A DNA stretch of 64,000 bases from Actinomadura litoris (GTDB taxonomy: Bacteria; Actinomycetota; Actinomycetes; Streptosporangiales; Streptosporangiaceae): assembly GCF_009733595.1 (NCBI RefSeq), contig NZ_WOFH01000003.1, forward strand, positions 558,001 through 622,000, in the 5' to 3' direction. Positions 1-9,024 of this stretch are shown one piece after another (the stretch's first letter is position 1; each line of letters opens with the position of its first letter). Both the position numbers and the translations under genes were made by a program. Below the pieces are notes generated by a model. It was not told where the DNA came from. It saw only the letters and a program-made list of their open reading frames with translations, and did no database searches.

Positions 1-1
1 C

Positions 2-2995
2 GGCGCCGGGAACTACTTCCTGGAGCTGATGGACCACGGGCTGCCGATCGAGCGCCGCGTCCGCGACGACCTGCTGCGCGTCGGCCGCGACCTCGGTCTG
101 CCGCCGCTCGCGACCAACGACTCCCACTACGTCACGCAGGACCGCGCGGAGGCGCACGACGCGCTGCTGTGCATCGGCACCGGCAAACAGCTCGCCGACA
201 CCGACAGGTTCCGCTTCGGCGGCAGCGGCTACCACCTGAAGACGGCGCGGGAGATGCGCGGGATGTGGGACGCGCAGGTCCCCGGCGCCTGCGACAACAC
301 GCTGCTGATCGCCGAGCGCGCCGGGGACTACGCGCCGGTGTTCGCCCACCGCGACCTCATGCCGAAGTTCCCCGTCCCGGACGGGGAGACCGAGGCGTCC
401 TGGCTGCGCGCCGAGACGCTGCGCGGCGCGCGCCGCCGCTACCGGGGCGATCCGCCGCGGGAGGTGCTGGAGCGCATCGACTACGAGCTGTCGGTCATCG
501 AGGGGATGGGCTTCCCCGGCTACTTCCTGGTCGTCGCCGACATCTGCCGGCACGCCCGCGCGGAGGGGATCGGGCTCGGCCCGGGACGCGGCTCCGCGAC
601 CGGCTCCATGGTCGCCTACTGCACCGGCATCACCGAGCTGGACCCGATCGAGCACAAGCTGATCTTCGAACGGTTCCTCAACCCCGAGCGCGTCACGATG
701 CCCGACATCGACCTGGACTTCGACGACCGCCGCCGGGACGAGATGATCGAGTACGTGACCCGCCGCTACGGCGGCGACCGCGTCTGCCAGATCGTCACGT
801 TCAGCACGATCAAGGCGAAGGCCGCCGTCAAGGACGCGGGCCGCGTGCTCGGCTACCCCTACGCGCTCGGCGACCGGATCACCAAGGCGTTCCCGGCGGC
901 GGCGGGCGGCCAGGAGATCCCGCTCGCCGCCGTCCACGACCCGGCGCACCCGCGCTACGCCGAGGCGACCGAGCTGCGCCGGATGTACGCGGAGGAGCCC
1001 GACGTCAAGCGTGTGATCGATACCGCGCTCGGCGTCGAGGGGCTGACCCGCGGCACCGGCGTGCACGCGGCGGGCGTGATCCTCTCCTCCGACCCGCTGA
1101 TCGACGTGCTGCCGCTGGCCCGCCCGAAGGCCGACGGCCCGGTGGTCACCGGCTTCCCGTTCACCCAGGCCGAGGACATGGGCCTGCTGAAGATGGACTT
1201 CCTCGGCCTGCGCAACCTCACGGTCATCAACGACGCCGTCGCGGGTGTGAAGGCCAACAAGGGCGTGGAGATCGACATCCTCGACGTCCCGCTGGACGAC
1301 CCCACGACCTACGCGCTGCTCGCGCGCGGCGACACGCTCGGGGTGTTCCAGCTCGACGGCGGCGGCATGCGGACGCTGCTGAAGCTGATGCGGCCGACCG
1401 AGTTCACCGACATCGCCGCCGTGTCCGCGCTGTACCGGCCGGGCCCGATGGAGATGAACGCCCACACCAACTACGCGCTGCGCAAGACCGGGCGGCAGAA
1501 GGTCGAGCCCATCCACCCCGAGCTGGGCGAGGCGCTCGAACCGATCCTCGGCGACACCTACCACCTCGTCGTCTTCCAGGAGCAGGTCATGGCGATCGCG
1601 CAGCGGCTCGCCGGATACTCGCTGGGCGCCGCCGACCTGCTGCGCCGCGCGATGGGCAAGAAGAAGAAGGAGGTCCTGGACGCCGAATGGGACCGGTTCC
1701 GCGCCGGGATGAGCGAGCGGGGCCACTCCGACGAGGCGATCCGCGCGGTGTGGGACGTCCTCGTGCCGTTCAGCGGCTACGGGTTCAACAAGTCGCACAC
1801 CGCCGGGTACGGCCTGGTCTCCTACTGGACGGCCTACCTGAAGGCCAACCATCCCGCCGAGTACCTGGCCGCGCTGCTGACGTCGGTCGGCGACGACAAG
1901 GACAAGATGGCGGTCTACCTGTCGGACTGCCGCCGCCTCGGCATCCGGGTGCTGCCGCCGGACGTCAACCAGAGCGCCCTGGACTTCACCGCCGTCGGCG
2001 ACGACATCCGGTTCGGGCTGGGCGCCGTCCGCAACGTCGGCGCCGGGGTCGTCGAGGCGGTCGTCGGCGTCCGGAAGCGGGGCGGCGCGTTCACCGGCTT
2101 CGCCGACTTCCTCGACCGGGTCCCGGCGGCCGTGTGCAACAAGCGCGTGATCGAGTCACTGGCGAAGGCGGGCGCGTTCGACGGGCTGGGCCACCACCGG
2201 CGGGGGATCGTCGCCGTCCACGAACAGGCGGTGGACGCGGCCATCGACGTCAAGCGGCACGAGGCGCACGGCCAGGACGCGCTGTTCGGCGGATCGGCCG
2301 AGGCCACGGAGGGGATCGGGATCACCGTCCCGGACGGCGAATGGGACCGCGCCACCCTGCTCACCCACGAACGGGAGATGCTCGGCCTGTACGTCTCGGG
2401 CCACCCGCTCGACGGCGCCGAACGGATCCTGAAGGCGCACCGCGACACCGCGCTGGCCGACCTGCTCGCCTCCGGCCGCACCGACGGCCCGGTGAGGGTG
2501 AGCGGCATCATCGCGGCGCTCCAGCGCAAGGTCACCAAGCGCGGCGACACCTGGGCGATCGCGACCCTCGAAGACCACGACGCGTCCGTGGAATGCCTGG
2601 TCTTCCCCAAGAGCCACCAGCTGTTCGGCGGCCTGCTGGCCGAGGACCGGGTCGTGTCCATCCGAGGACGCGTCAACGTCCGCGACGAGACGCTGAGCGT
2701 CCACGTCGACGACGTGACGGTCCTGGACCTGGACGCGCACGGCGCCGGGGACGCCCCGCCCGTGGTGATCTCGGTGGCCGAGGCCAAGGTGACGCCGGCG
2801 CTCGTCCGCGACCTGGGCCGGCTACTCACGGCGCACCTCGGCGACACCCCTGTGCACCTGCGCATGCGCCGCCCACGCGGAGCCGGAGACGTCCTGTTCG
2901 ATCTGCCGCGATTCAGGATCGCCCCCGGCCCCGCATTCTATGGAGACGTGAAATCCCTCTTGGGCCAGAGCGCATTTCACAGCGAATCCAAATGA
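2..2995 (+). CDS. dnaE: DNA polymerase III alpha subunit, 5'-truncated by window edge
   Basis: Replicative DNA polymerase III catalytic subunit. The reading frame is open from base 2 and already reads conserved DnaE sequence (GNYFLELMDHGL), so the start lies outside the window; family members are near 1,180 residues, so about 180 N-terminal residues of the PHP domain are missing. Visible landmarks are the catalytic PDIDLDFDD near 700-725, the finger/thumb text GYGFNKSHTAGYG near 1790, and a C-terminal OB-fold (about 2490-2700). It resembles DnaE1 rather than the mutagenic DnaE2/ImuC, judged from overall text only. A strong hairpin follows the stop. Confidence 0.96.
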   Translation, partial: GAGNYFLELMDHGLPIERRVRDDLLRVGRDLGLPPLATNDSHYVTQDRAEAHDALLCIGTGKQLADTDRFRFGGSGYHLKTAREMRGMWDAQVPGACDNTLLIAERAGDYAPVFAHRDLMPKFPVPDGETEASWLRAETLRGARRRYRGDPPREVLERIDYELSVIEGMGFPGYFLVVADICRHARAEGIGLGPGRGSATGSMVAYCTGITELDPIEHKLIFERFLNPERVTMPDIDLDFDDRRRDEMIEYVTRRYGGDRVCQIVTFSTIKAKAAVKDAGRVLGYPYALGDRITKAFPAAAGGQEIPLAAVHDPAHPRYAEATELRRMYAEEPDVKRVIDTALGVEGLTRGTGVHAAGVILSSDPLIDVLPLARPKADGPVVTGFPFTQAEDMGLLKMDFLGLRNLTVINDAVAGVKANKGVEIDILDVPLDDPTTYALLARGDTLGVFQLDGGGMRTLLKLMRPTEFTDIAAVSALYRPGPMEMNAHTNYALRKTGRQKVEPIHPELGEALEPILGDTYHLVVFQEQVMAIAQRLAGYSLGAADLLRRAMGKKKKEVLDAEWDRFRAGMSERGHSDEAIRAVWDVLVPFSGYGFNKSHTAGYGLVSYWTAYLKANHPAEYLAALLTSVGDDKDKMAVYLSDCRRLGIRVLPPDVNQSALDFTAVGDDIRFGLGAVRNVGAGVVEAVVGVRKRGGAFTGFADFLDRVPAAVCNKRVIESLAKAGAFDGLGHHRRGIVAVHEQAVDAAIDVKRHEAHGQDALFGGSAEATEGIGITVPDGEWDRATLLTHEREMLGLYVSGHPLDGAERILKAHRDTALADLLASGRTDGPVRVSGIIAALQRKVTKRGDTWAIATLEDHDASVECLVFPKSHQLFGGLLAEDRVVSIRGRVNVRDETLSVHVDDVTVLDLDAHGAGDAPPVVISVAEAKVTPALVRDLGRLLTAHLGDTPVHLRMRRPRGAGDVLFDLPRFRIAPGPAFYGDVKSLLGQSAFHSESK

Positions 2996-3011
2996 AAACG
3001 CGAACCGACCG

Positions 3012-3048
3012 CCGGGCCCCGCAACCGCCACCCGGTCGCGGGGCCCGG
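3012..3048. terminator. Bidirectional hairpin between dnaE and the secreted-protein gene
   Basis: A perfect 11-bp inverted repeat (CCGGGCCCCGC, 3012-3022, and its complement at 3038-3048) encloses a 15-nt loop. It lies between two convergent genes, so it probably terminates both. There is no clear U-tract, which is common in actinobacteria. Confidence 0.7.
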
Positions 3049-3056
3049 AGAACGGA

Positions 3057-3434
3057 TCAGACCTGCTTCACGACCGGCTTGGCCTTGCTGCCGGCGGTCT
3101 CGAACTTGAGCTGCTTGTTGTTGCTCACCACCGACTTGTCCGCCGAGCCGCCACCCTTGACGATCACGCTGACGCTGACCGCGGTGCCCTTCGGCGGGGC
3201 CACCGTGAACGTCTTGGTCTGGCCCTTGCCGACGTTGTCGGTGCACCGGGCCTCAAGGATGTCGCCGACGCAGATCGCGGCGGTGTAGTTGCCCTTCTGC
3301 GTGACCTTGACGGTGACCTTGGCGGGCGCGGCGGCGTCGGCCGTCGAGGCCATGCCGAGCCCGATGAGTCCGGCGGCGCCGACGAGCGCGGCGGCGGTGA
3401 CGGTACGGCGGGCGGGGAAAGTGCGTGCGGACAT
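3057..3434 (-). CDS. Small secreted protein of unknown function
   Basis: 125 residues. The start is chosen at the ATG preceded by GGGAGAAGAA; longer versions of the frame have no support. Residues 1-35 form a Sec signal peptide (basic MSARTFPARR, hydrophobic stretch, ADA-AA cleavage region). The mature part is about 90 residues, beta-prone, Val/Lys/Thr-rich, with just two cysteines (C55, C64) that could form one disulfide. I do not recognise a family. It could be a small wall-associated or Ig-like extracellular protein. Confidence 0.8.
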   Translation of the reverse strand: MSARTFPARRTVTAAALVGAAGLIGLGMASTADAAAPAKVTVKVTQKGNYTAAICVGDILEARCTDNVGKGQTKTFTVAPPKGTAVSVSVIVKGGGSADKSVVSNNKQLKFETAGSKAKPVVKQV

Positions 3435-3682
3435 TTCTTCTCCCGATCTCTGGGAAAGGTGGAGATCGCAGTGCGACCTTCTATGCCCAGGAGTACGGGG
3501 CCCCCGATCAATCGGGTTCAGTGGTATTCGCCTAAATTGCCGATCGGTGACGCTTATCAATCGGCGCCCGGGAATTGTCACGTTCCGCACCGCGCACAGC
3601 CCGCGCCCGAGGCGACGACACCCGCCGTTACCCTCGTGCAGGCCCGGCAGAACAAGCGAGAACGCCGTGAGCCCCGGGAGGA

Positions 3683-4609
3683 TCAGGCCGGGGAGACGAC
3701 GGCGTCGCCGTCGCCGGTCGAGACCTTGATGTGGCGCTTGGCCGTGGAGTCGTGGTGCAGGTTCGGGTCGATCTTCTTGGAGCCGGTGCCGGTCTTGACG
3801 TCGATCGCGTAGGCGGGGCCCCGGGGCACCCGGACGTGGACGTCGCCGGTGTTCGTGGTGGCCTGGAGGGCGCTCGGGGGAGTCAGCAGGCCGAGCGTGA
3901 TCGAGCCGTCGTTGGTGCGGGCGACCACGCGGTCGGCGGTCAGCGAGGCGGCGTCGATGCGTCCGGTGCCGGTGCGCAGTTCCGCGAGCGTGGCGCGTCC
4001 GGAGAGCTGGATGCGGCCGTCGTTCGAGCGGGCGCTGAGCCGGTCGGCGGTGAGGCCGGTCGCGATGATCGCCCCGGTGCCGGTGCGCAGGTCGGCGGTC
4101 GTGGCCCGGCCCGAGACCCGGACGGCGGAGTCGCGGGCGTCCAGGGACAGCGAGGTGGCGCGCAGGTCGCTCGCGGTGATGCCGCCGGTGCCGGACCTCA
4201 GCCGCACCGCGCCCGCCAGGCCGGAGACGACGATCTTGCCGTCGCTGTTCTCGACGTCGACGGCGATCGAGCGCGGGACCTCGATCCGGTAGGAGATCCG
4301 GCAGGCGTTCATGCCGATCACCTGCCGGGCGCATCGGGACGACAGCGAGAACGTGCCGCCCTCGGTGACGTGCCGCGCCTGCGGCTTGTTGTTCTTGTTG
4401 GACCAGTGCAGCTTCTCCCGCACCTTGATCCCGGGCGCGTCGGAGGCGACGATCTCCACCTTCCCGTCGCCGGACCGCACCTTGAGCCGGTCGACGCCGG
4501 CGGGCCCGTCGTAGGCGCGGGTCTCACCGTGCTGACCGAAGTCCAGCCCGCATCCGGTCACCGTGGCCGCCAGGACGGCCAGCACAGCCACACCGCTCAG
4601 GGTCCTCAC
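3683..4609 (-). CDS. DUF4097-type beta-helix lipoprotein
   Basis: 308 residues from a GTG at 4607-4609 that follows AGGAGAGG with a short spacer; the longer ATG version adds 13 residues without support. The N-terminus is a lipoprotein signal with lipobox VTGC (Cys20), so it is probably anchored to the outer face of the membrane. The rest is repeated short beta-strand units of the type LRTGTGxIxAxxLTADR and SNDGxIxLSG, typical of DUF4097/DUF4098 repeats forming a right-handed beta solenoid. No catalytic residues are apparent; the function is unknown. Confidence 0.85.
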   Translation of the reverse strand: MRTLSGVAVLAVLAATVTGCGLDFGQHGETRAYDGPAGVDRLKVRSGDGKVEIVASDAPGIKVREKLHWSNKNNKPQARHVTEGGTFSLSSRCARQVIGMNACRISYRIEVPRSIAVDVENSDGKIVVSGLAGAVRLRSGTGGITASDLRATSLSLDARDSAVRVSGRATTADLRTGTGAIIATGLTADRLSARSNDGRIQLSGRATLAELRTGTGRIDAASLTADRVVARTNDGSITLGLLTPPSALQATTNTGDVHVRVPRGPAYAIDVKTGTGSKKIDPNLHHDSTAKRHIKVSTGDGDAVVSPA

Positions 4610-4694
4610 GTCGCCTCTCCTGTCGTCTGCTCCCCCGTACGACGACAAGGATCCTCCGGTCGTAGGCGCCCCACCAGGAGGAAGACCGGCTTGT

Positions 4695-4720
4695 CGGGGG
4701 TGGGGTTAGCCCCACCCCCG
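4695..4720 (-). terminator. Hairpin downstream of the cobalamin adenosyltransferase gene
   Basis: A perfect 11-bp stem (CGGGGGTGGGG at 4695-4705 and its complement at 4710-4720) with loop TTAG sits 20 bases past the stop at 4740. It is a likely terminator for the leftward gene and separates it from the DUF4097 gene. Confidence 0.75.
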
Positions 4721-4739
4721 CCCTGAGGGACGCCCCGGG

Positions 4740-5366
4740 TCAGCGTTCCCCGCCGGGCTTCCACAGGATGTCGCCCCGCCCGGCGTTCGCGACCCGGCAC
4801 AGGATGAACAGCAGGTCGGAGAGCCGGTTGAGGTAGCGGGCGGTCAGCGGGTTGACACCGCCCTCGGCCGCGTCGGGGTCGCCGTCGGCGGCCGCGCCGT
4901 GCGCCTCGATCGCCGCCCAGGCCGACCGCTCGGCGCGCCGCGTCACGGTGCGGGCGACGTGCAGGAGCGCGGCTCCCGGCGTCCCGCCGGGGAGGATGAA
5001 GCTGCGCAGCGGGTCGAGGTCGGCGTTGTGCTCGTCGCAGTCGGCTTCGAGCCGCTCGATGTAGGACGGGTCCACCCGCAGCGGCGGGTACCGCGGGTCG
5101 GGCACGACCGGCGCGCACAGGTCGGCGCCCACGTCGAAGAGGTCGTTCTGGACGCGGGTCAGCAGCGCCACCAGCGGTTCGGGCAGCGAGCCCAGGGCGA
5201 GGGCGACGCCGATCGCGGCGTTGGCCTCCTCGACGTCGGCGTAGGCCGACAGGCGCGGGTCGGTCTTCGGGGTCCGGGACGCGTCGCCCAGCGCGGTGGT
5301 GCCGTCGTCGCCGGTCCGGGTGTAGATCTGTGAGAGGACGACGGGGGTCTCCCTGTTCTTCGCCAT
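4740..5366 (-). CDS. ATP:cob(I)alamin adenosyltransferase, PduO type
   Basis: 208 residues. The family transfers the adenosyl group of ATP to reduced cobalamin, giving the coenzyme of methylmalonyl-CoA and related mutases. The N-terminal ATP-binding text is YTRTGDDGTTALGD (about residues 15-28), and the central helix has RTVTRRAERSAW, both hallmarks of the PduO/MMAB family. The length is normal (180-210). The methylmalonyl-CoA epimerase gene at 21.9 kb fits a cobalamin-dependent propionate route in this genome. Divergent from the GMC oxidoreductase gene across about 70 bp. Confidence 0.93.
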   Translation of the reverse strand: MAKNRETPVVLSQIYTRTGDDGTTALGDASRTPKTDPRLSAYADVEEANAAIGVALALGSLPEPLVALLTRVQNDLFDVGADLCAPVVPDPRYPPLRVDPSYIERLEADCDEHNADLDPLRSFILPGGTPGAALLHVARTVTRRAERSAWAAIEAHGAAADGDPDAAEGGVNPLTARYLNRLSDLLFILCRVANAGRGDILWKPGGER

Positions 5367-5438
5367 GGCCGCACCCTAACCCGGCCTCGCCCGAAAGGTC
5401 GTTCGGTAGTGTTCAGCACGAACCCCCCGGAGGTCGCC

Positions 5439-7055
5439 GTGTACGACTACGTCATCGTGGGAGCCGGCAGCGCGGGCTGCGTCCTCGCCGCCCGGCTGAC
5501 CGAGGATCCGTCGCTGCGGGTCCTGCTGCTGGAGGCGGGGCCTCCCGACGGCGCGCCCGAGATCCAGATCCCGCTGGCCGTGGCCACGATGATCAAGGGC
5601 CCCTACGACTGGGACTTCGCCACCGTCCCGCAGGCGCACGCCTCCGGACGCAGCGTCTACTGGCCCCGGGGGCGGACGCTCGGCGGCAGCTCGTCCACCA
5701 ACGCGATGATCTACATTCGCGGGGCCCGGCACGACTACGACACCTGGCGCGACTCCTACGGCTGCGACGGCTGGGGCTATGAGGACCTGCTGCCCTACTT
5801 CGTCCGCTCCGAGGACCAGCAGCGCGGCGCGATCCCCTACCACGGCGTCGGCGGCCCCCTGCGCGTCGAGGACCTGCGCTACAAGCACCCGCTCACGCAG
5901 GCGTGGGTGCGCTCGGCGAACGAGGCCGGCCTGCCCGCCAACGCCGACTTCAACGGCGCCGAGCAGGACGGCGTCGGCTTCTACCAGGTCACCCACAAGC
6001 GCGGCAGGCGGTGGTCGGCCGCCGCCGGGTACCTGCACCCGATCGAGAACCGCCCGAACCTGACCGTGGTGACCGACGCGCTCGCGACCCGCGTCCTGAT
6101 CGAGGGCGGCCGGGCGACCGGCGTCCGCTACGAGGTCCGCGGCGAGACCGCCGAGGCCCGCGCGAACGCCGAGGTCATCCTGTCGGGCGGCGCGGTGAAC
6201 AGCCCGCAGCTGCTCATGCTCTCGGGCGTCGGGCCCGCCGACCACCTGCGCTCGCACGGCATCGACGTGGTCGTGGACGCCCCGGTCGGCCAGGGGCTCC
6301 AGGACCACCCCTGTGTGAACGTCATGTTCGCCACGCCCCGCACCAAGCCGCTCTGGGAGCTGGCCAACGCCCGCACCCTCGCGCTGTACCAGTCGCTCGC
6401 GCGCGGCCCGTACGCGTCCAACGTCGCGGAGTCGGGCGGGTTCGCCCGGACGAGCGAGGGCCTGCCCGCGCCCGACCTCCAGTACCACGTGCTGCCGACG
6501 CCGTTCATCGACCAGGGCCTGGTCGAGTCGTCGCAGCGGCTGCTGTCGATCCTCGTGGGGGCGGTCGCGGTCGCCAGCCGTGGGGCGCTGACCCTGCGCT
6601 CCGCGAGCCCGCACGCCAAGCCGTTGATCGACCCCGCCTACCTCTCCGACCCGGCCGACCTGGAGATTCTGATCGCCGGGATCCGGCAGACCCGGGAGAT
6701 CGCCGCCACCGGCCCGCTCGCGTCGCTGGTCGGCGGCGAGTGGGCGCCCGGTGAGCAGGCGGACGACGACGCCGCGCTCGCCGAGTTCGTCCGCCGCGGC
6801 TGCGTGACGCTGTTCCACCCGACCAGCACCTGCGCGATGGGCTCCGGCGACGCCGTCTGCGACGCCGAGCTGCGCGTGCGGGGCGTCGAGGGGCTACGGG
6901 TGGTGGACGCCTCGGTCATGCCGTCGGTCCCGCGCGGGAACACCAACGCGCCGACGATCGCCATCGCCGAGCGCGCCGCCGATCTGATCCGCGGGAACGC
7001 GCCGCTGGTGCCCGCGAACGCCGCCGCGCCGGTCGGCGCCCCGGCCGCGCAATGA
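5439..7055 (+). CDS. GMC-family FAD oxidoreductase (choline dehydrogenase-like)
   Basis: 538 residues from GTG 5439, chosen because CCGGAGG lies five bases upstream; an upstream GTG at 5409 is less likely. The protein opens with the FAD-binding YDYVIVGAGSAGCVLAARL. GMC signature 1 is GRTLGGSSSTNAMIYIRG and signature 2 is SGGAVNSPQLLMLSGVGP. The C-terminal FHPTSTCAMG carries the active-site His, followed by NTNAPTIAIAERAADLI. The family oxidises alcohols such as choline or long-chain and aryl alcohols; the substrate cannot be read from the sequence. No betaine operon is adjacent. Confidence 0.93.
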   Translation: MYDYVIVGAGSAGCVLAARLTEDPSLRVLLLEAGPPDGAPEIQIPLAVATMIKGPYDWDFATVPQAHASGRSVYWPRGRTLGGSSSTNAMIYIRGARHDYDTWRDSYGCDGWGYEDLLPYFVRSEDQQRGAIPYHGVGGPLRVEDLRYKHPLTQAWVRSANEAGLPANADFNGAEQDGVGFYQVTHKRGRRWSAAAGYLHPIENRPNLTVVTDALATRVLIEGGRATGVRYEVRGETAEARANAEVILSGGAVNSPQLLMLSGVGPADHLRSHGIDVVVDAPVGQGLQDHPCVNVMFATPRTKPLWELANARTLALYQSLARGPYASNVAESGGFARTSEGLPAPDLQYHVLPTPFIDQGLVESSQRLLSILVGAVAVASRGALTLRSASPHAKPLIDPAYLSDPADLEILIAGIRQTREIAATGPLASLVGGEWAPGEQADDDAALAEFVRRGCVTLFHPTSTCAMGSGDAVCDAELRVRGVEGLRVVDASVMPSVPRGNTNAPTIAIAERAADLIRGNAPLVPANAAAPVGAPAAQ

Positions 7056-7097
7056 GGCCGTGAGATGGGGGCGTGAGAAGAGGCCGTGAAATGAGGA

Positions 7098-7123
7098 ACG
7101 CCCCCGTCTCTCGACGGGGGCGT
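7098..7123. terminator. Hairpin between the GMC oxidoreductase gene and the 36-residue gene
   Basis: A perfect 11-bp stem (ACGCCCCCGTC at 7098-7108, complement at 7113-7123) with loop TCTC. The flanking genes converge on it, so it can serve both directions. Confidence 0.85.
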
Positions 7124-7149
7124 GAAGTGGATCGGACAGTGCGGCGGCG

Positions 7150-7260
7150 TCACCGCTTGAGGGCCTTCGCCAGCCGGACGCGGCGGGCGTGCTTGGCCTC
7201 GGCGCGCAGCGCGGCCACTCGGTCGTTGACCAGGTCCCTGGAGATCTCCGGGCGGATCAT
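7150..7260 (-). CDS. 36-residue basic protein, too short for routine ORF calling
   Basis: An ATG at 7258-7260 preceded by AAGGAG with a 6-base spacer opens a 36-codon frame ending at TGA (7150-7152). The product begins MIRPEISRDLVNDRV, continues as an Ala/Arg/Lys-rich helix and ends AKALKR. It looks like a single amphipathic basic helix with no Cys or membrane segment. It is followed by the hairpin at 7098-7123, so it has a full gene architecture. The family is not recognised; similar tiny basic proteins are common in actinobacteria. Confidence 0.72.
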   Translation of the reverse strand: MIRPEISRDLVNDRVAALRAEAKHARRVRLAKALKR

Positions 7261-7312
7261 GTTCTTCTCCTTGTTCCCGCCGGGCCCCCTCGGCCCGACA
7301 AGTACAAGGTTC

Positions 7313-7426
7313 GCCCTAAGGCGCCCCTCCCTACATCGGGACTAAGCCTTATCTCCCGGCCTCAGAGACGCCTTAGGCGCGGGGGCCGCGGGCCGGACGT
7401 CCTAGACGGCGGCCCGGCGCCTTAGG
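7313..7426. repeat. Three copies of a GCGCCTTAGG-type motif in the ALDH/small-gene spacer
   Basis: Within the 175-bp gap the motif occurs as CCCTAAGGCGCC (7314-7325, reverse), CGCCTTAGGCG (7369-7379, self-complementary apart from its centre) and GGCGCCTTAGGAG (about 7416-7428). CTAAGCCTTA near 7342-7351 is related. The array lies upstream of the small gene and just past the ALDH stop, so it could be an operator set for the small gene. Confidence 0.4.
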
Positions 7427-7435
7427 AGGGGGCGG

Positions 7436-8935
7436 TCAGCGCTTGTAGCGGCGGCCGTGGAGCATGGTGATCAGGCCGAGGACGCGGGCCATCTCCTTCT
7501 CCGTCCTGGCGAAGGAGGTCAGCGTCGTCGAGCCGAACCGCTGCCGGGTGATCGCCTTGGCGCGGCTGAACTCGCGCAGCCCGTCGGCGCCGTGCACGCG
7601 GCCGAAACCCGACTCGCCGACCCCGCCGAACGGCAGCGCCGCGATGTTCGCGAACGCGGCGAAGGAGTTGATCGAGGTCATGCCCGAGCGCAGCCGCCTG
7701 GCGGCCTCCAGCGCGCGCGTCCGGTCGCCGGAGAAGACCGTCCCGGCGAGGCCGTAGGCGCCGCGGTTGGCGCGCTCGATCCCCTCGTCCAGGTCCTTGA
7801 CGCGGTGGACGGTGATCGTCGGCCCGAACGTCTCCTCGGTCACGGCGGACGAGTCGTCCGGCACCCCCGTGAGCACGACCGGCTCCACATACGGCTTGCG
7901 GACGGACTCGACGCCCCCGACGACGGCCTTGCCGCCCTTGTCGAGCGCGTCCCTGATGTGCCGCTCGATGACGTCGAGCTGACCCGGCATCGTGATCGGC
8001 CCGTAGGCGGCCTCCCGGTCGAACCCGGGACGCAGGTCGCGCGCCTTGTCGGTGAGCAGGCCGAGGAATTTGTCGTACACCTCGTCCACGACGTAGATCC
8101 GCTCGACCCCGATGCAGGTCTGGCCCGCGTTCGCCATCGCGCCCCACAGCGCGGCGTCGGCGGCGGCGTCGAGGTCGGCGTCGGCGTCCACGAGGCAGGC
8201 GTCCTTGCCGCCGCACTCGGCGACGATCGGGGTGAGGTTCGCGGCGCAGGCGGCCATGACGCGCCTGGCGGTCCGCGCGGAGCCGGTGAAGGCGATCTTG
8301 TCGACGCCGGGGGAGGAGGCGAGCGCCGCGCCCGTCGCGCCGTGGCCGGTGACCACCTGGAGGACGGGCTGCTCGGGCACGACCCCCGCGAAGAGGGACG
8401 CGAGCAGTTCGCCGACGCCCGGGGTGAACTCCGACGGCTTGAACACCACGGTGTTCCCGGCCGCGAGCGCGTAGCCGATCGCCCCCATCGGCGTGAAGAC
8501 CGGGTAGTTCCAGGGGCCGATGACGCCGACGACGCCGAGCGGCTGGTACTCCACGACGCAGCGCTGGTTGATCGACAGCAGGCCCGGGAAGACGTTGCGG
8601 GGTCCGAGCACCTTCTCGGCGTTGCGGGCGGCCCAGTCCAGATGGGTGATCGCCATGATCGTCTCAAGCTGGGCGTCCTGCAGCGGCTTGCCGGTCTCCT
8701 GGTGGATCAGCTCGGCCATCCGGCTGAGGTGCCGGGTGAGCGCGCCCTTGGCGTTCAGCAGCCGGAGCCGGCGCTCCTTCCAGCCGAGGGCGCTCCACCA
8801 GGCGGCCGCCTCGCGGGCCCGCCCGACCGCCCCGGCCACGGCCGCCTCATCGTGGACGGGGTGCTCGGCGACGACCTCGCCGGTGGCCGGGTTCAGGGAC
8901 GCGAACGTCCCGGCGTTCTCCGTGGCCACGGACAT
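7436..8935 (-). CDS. NAD(P)-dependent aldehyde dehydrogenase
   Basis: 499 residues, the standard ALDH length. Family text: PWNYPVFTPMGAIGYALAAGN (cofactor-binding and catalytic Asn region), FTGSARTARRVM (Rossmann loop), AECGGKDACLVDADADL (general-base Glu) and NAGQTCIGVERIYV (nucleophilic Cys). The N-terminus SLNPATGEVVAEHPVHDEA is like succinate-semialdehyde and other broad-range dehydrogenases. The substrate is uncertain. An inverted repeat TGCTTGACAAGCA lies 32 bases upstream of the start and may be its operator. Confidence 0.93.
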   Translation of the reverse strand: MSVATENAGTFASLNPATGEVVAEHPVHDEAAVAGAVGRAREAAAWWSALGWKERRLRLLNAKGALTRHLSRMAELIHQETGKPLQDAQLETIMAITHLDWAARNAEKVLGPRNVFPGLLSINQRCVVEYQPLGVVGVIGPWNYPVFTPMGAIGYALAAGNTVVFKPSEFTPGVGELLASLFAGVVPEQPVLQVVTGHGATGAALASSPGVDKIAFTGSARTARRVMAACAANLTPIVAECGGKDACLVDADADLDAAADAALWGAMANAGQTCIGVERIYVVDEVYDKFLGLLTDKARDLRPGFDREAAYGPITMPGQLDVIERHIRDALDKGGKAVVGGVESVRKPYVEPVVLTGVPDDSSAVTEETFGPTITVHRVKDLDEGIERANRGAYGLAGTVFSGDRTRALEAARRLRSGMTSINSFAAFANIAALPFGGVGESGFGRVHGADGLREFSRAKAITRQRFGSTTLTSFARTEKEMARVLGLITMLHGRRYKR

Positions 8936-8966
8936 GGGAACCTCCCGTGAGGGGCCTCATAGGGAC

Positions 8967-8979
8967 TGCTTGACAAGCA
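8967..8979 (-). promoter_or_regulatory. Inverted repeat upstream of the ALDH start
   Basis: TGCTTGACAAGCA: 5-bp arms around GAC, 32 bases before the start codon at 8935. Size and position suit a TetR- or GntR-type operator, but no such regulator is adjacent, so the assignment is tentative. Confidence 0.45.
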
Positions 8980-9024
8980 CTCTACGGGCGCTGCGACGCC
9001 CCGGGCGCCGCGGAGCCGGGGGCG

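Noticed and set aside
169..3288. 1039-codon plus-strand frame over dnaE
   Set aside because: Arg/Pro/Gly-rich frame-shifted reading of the DnaE coding sequence, typical of GC-rich DNA.
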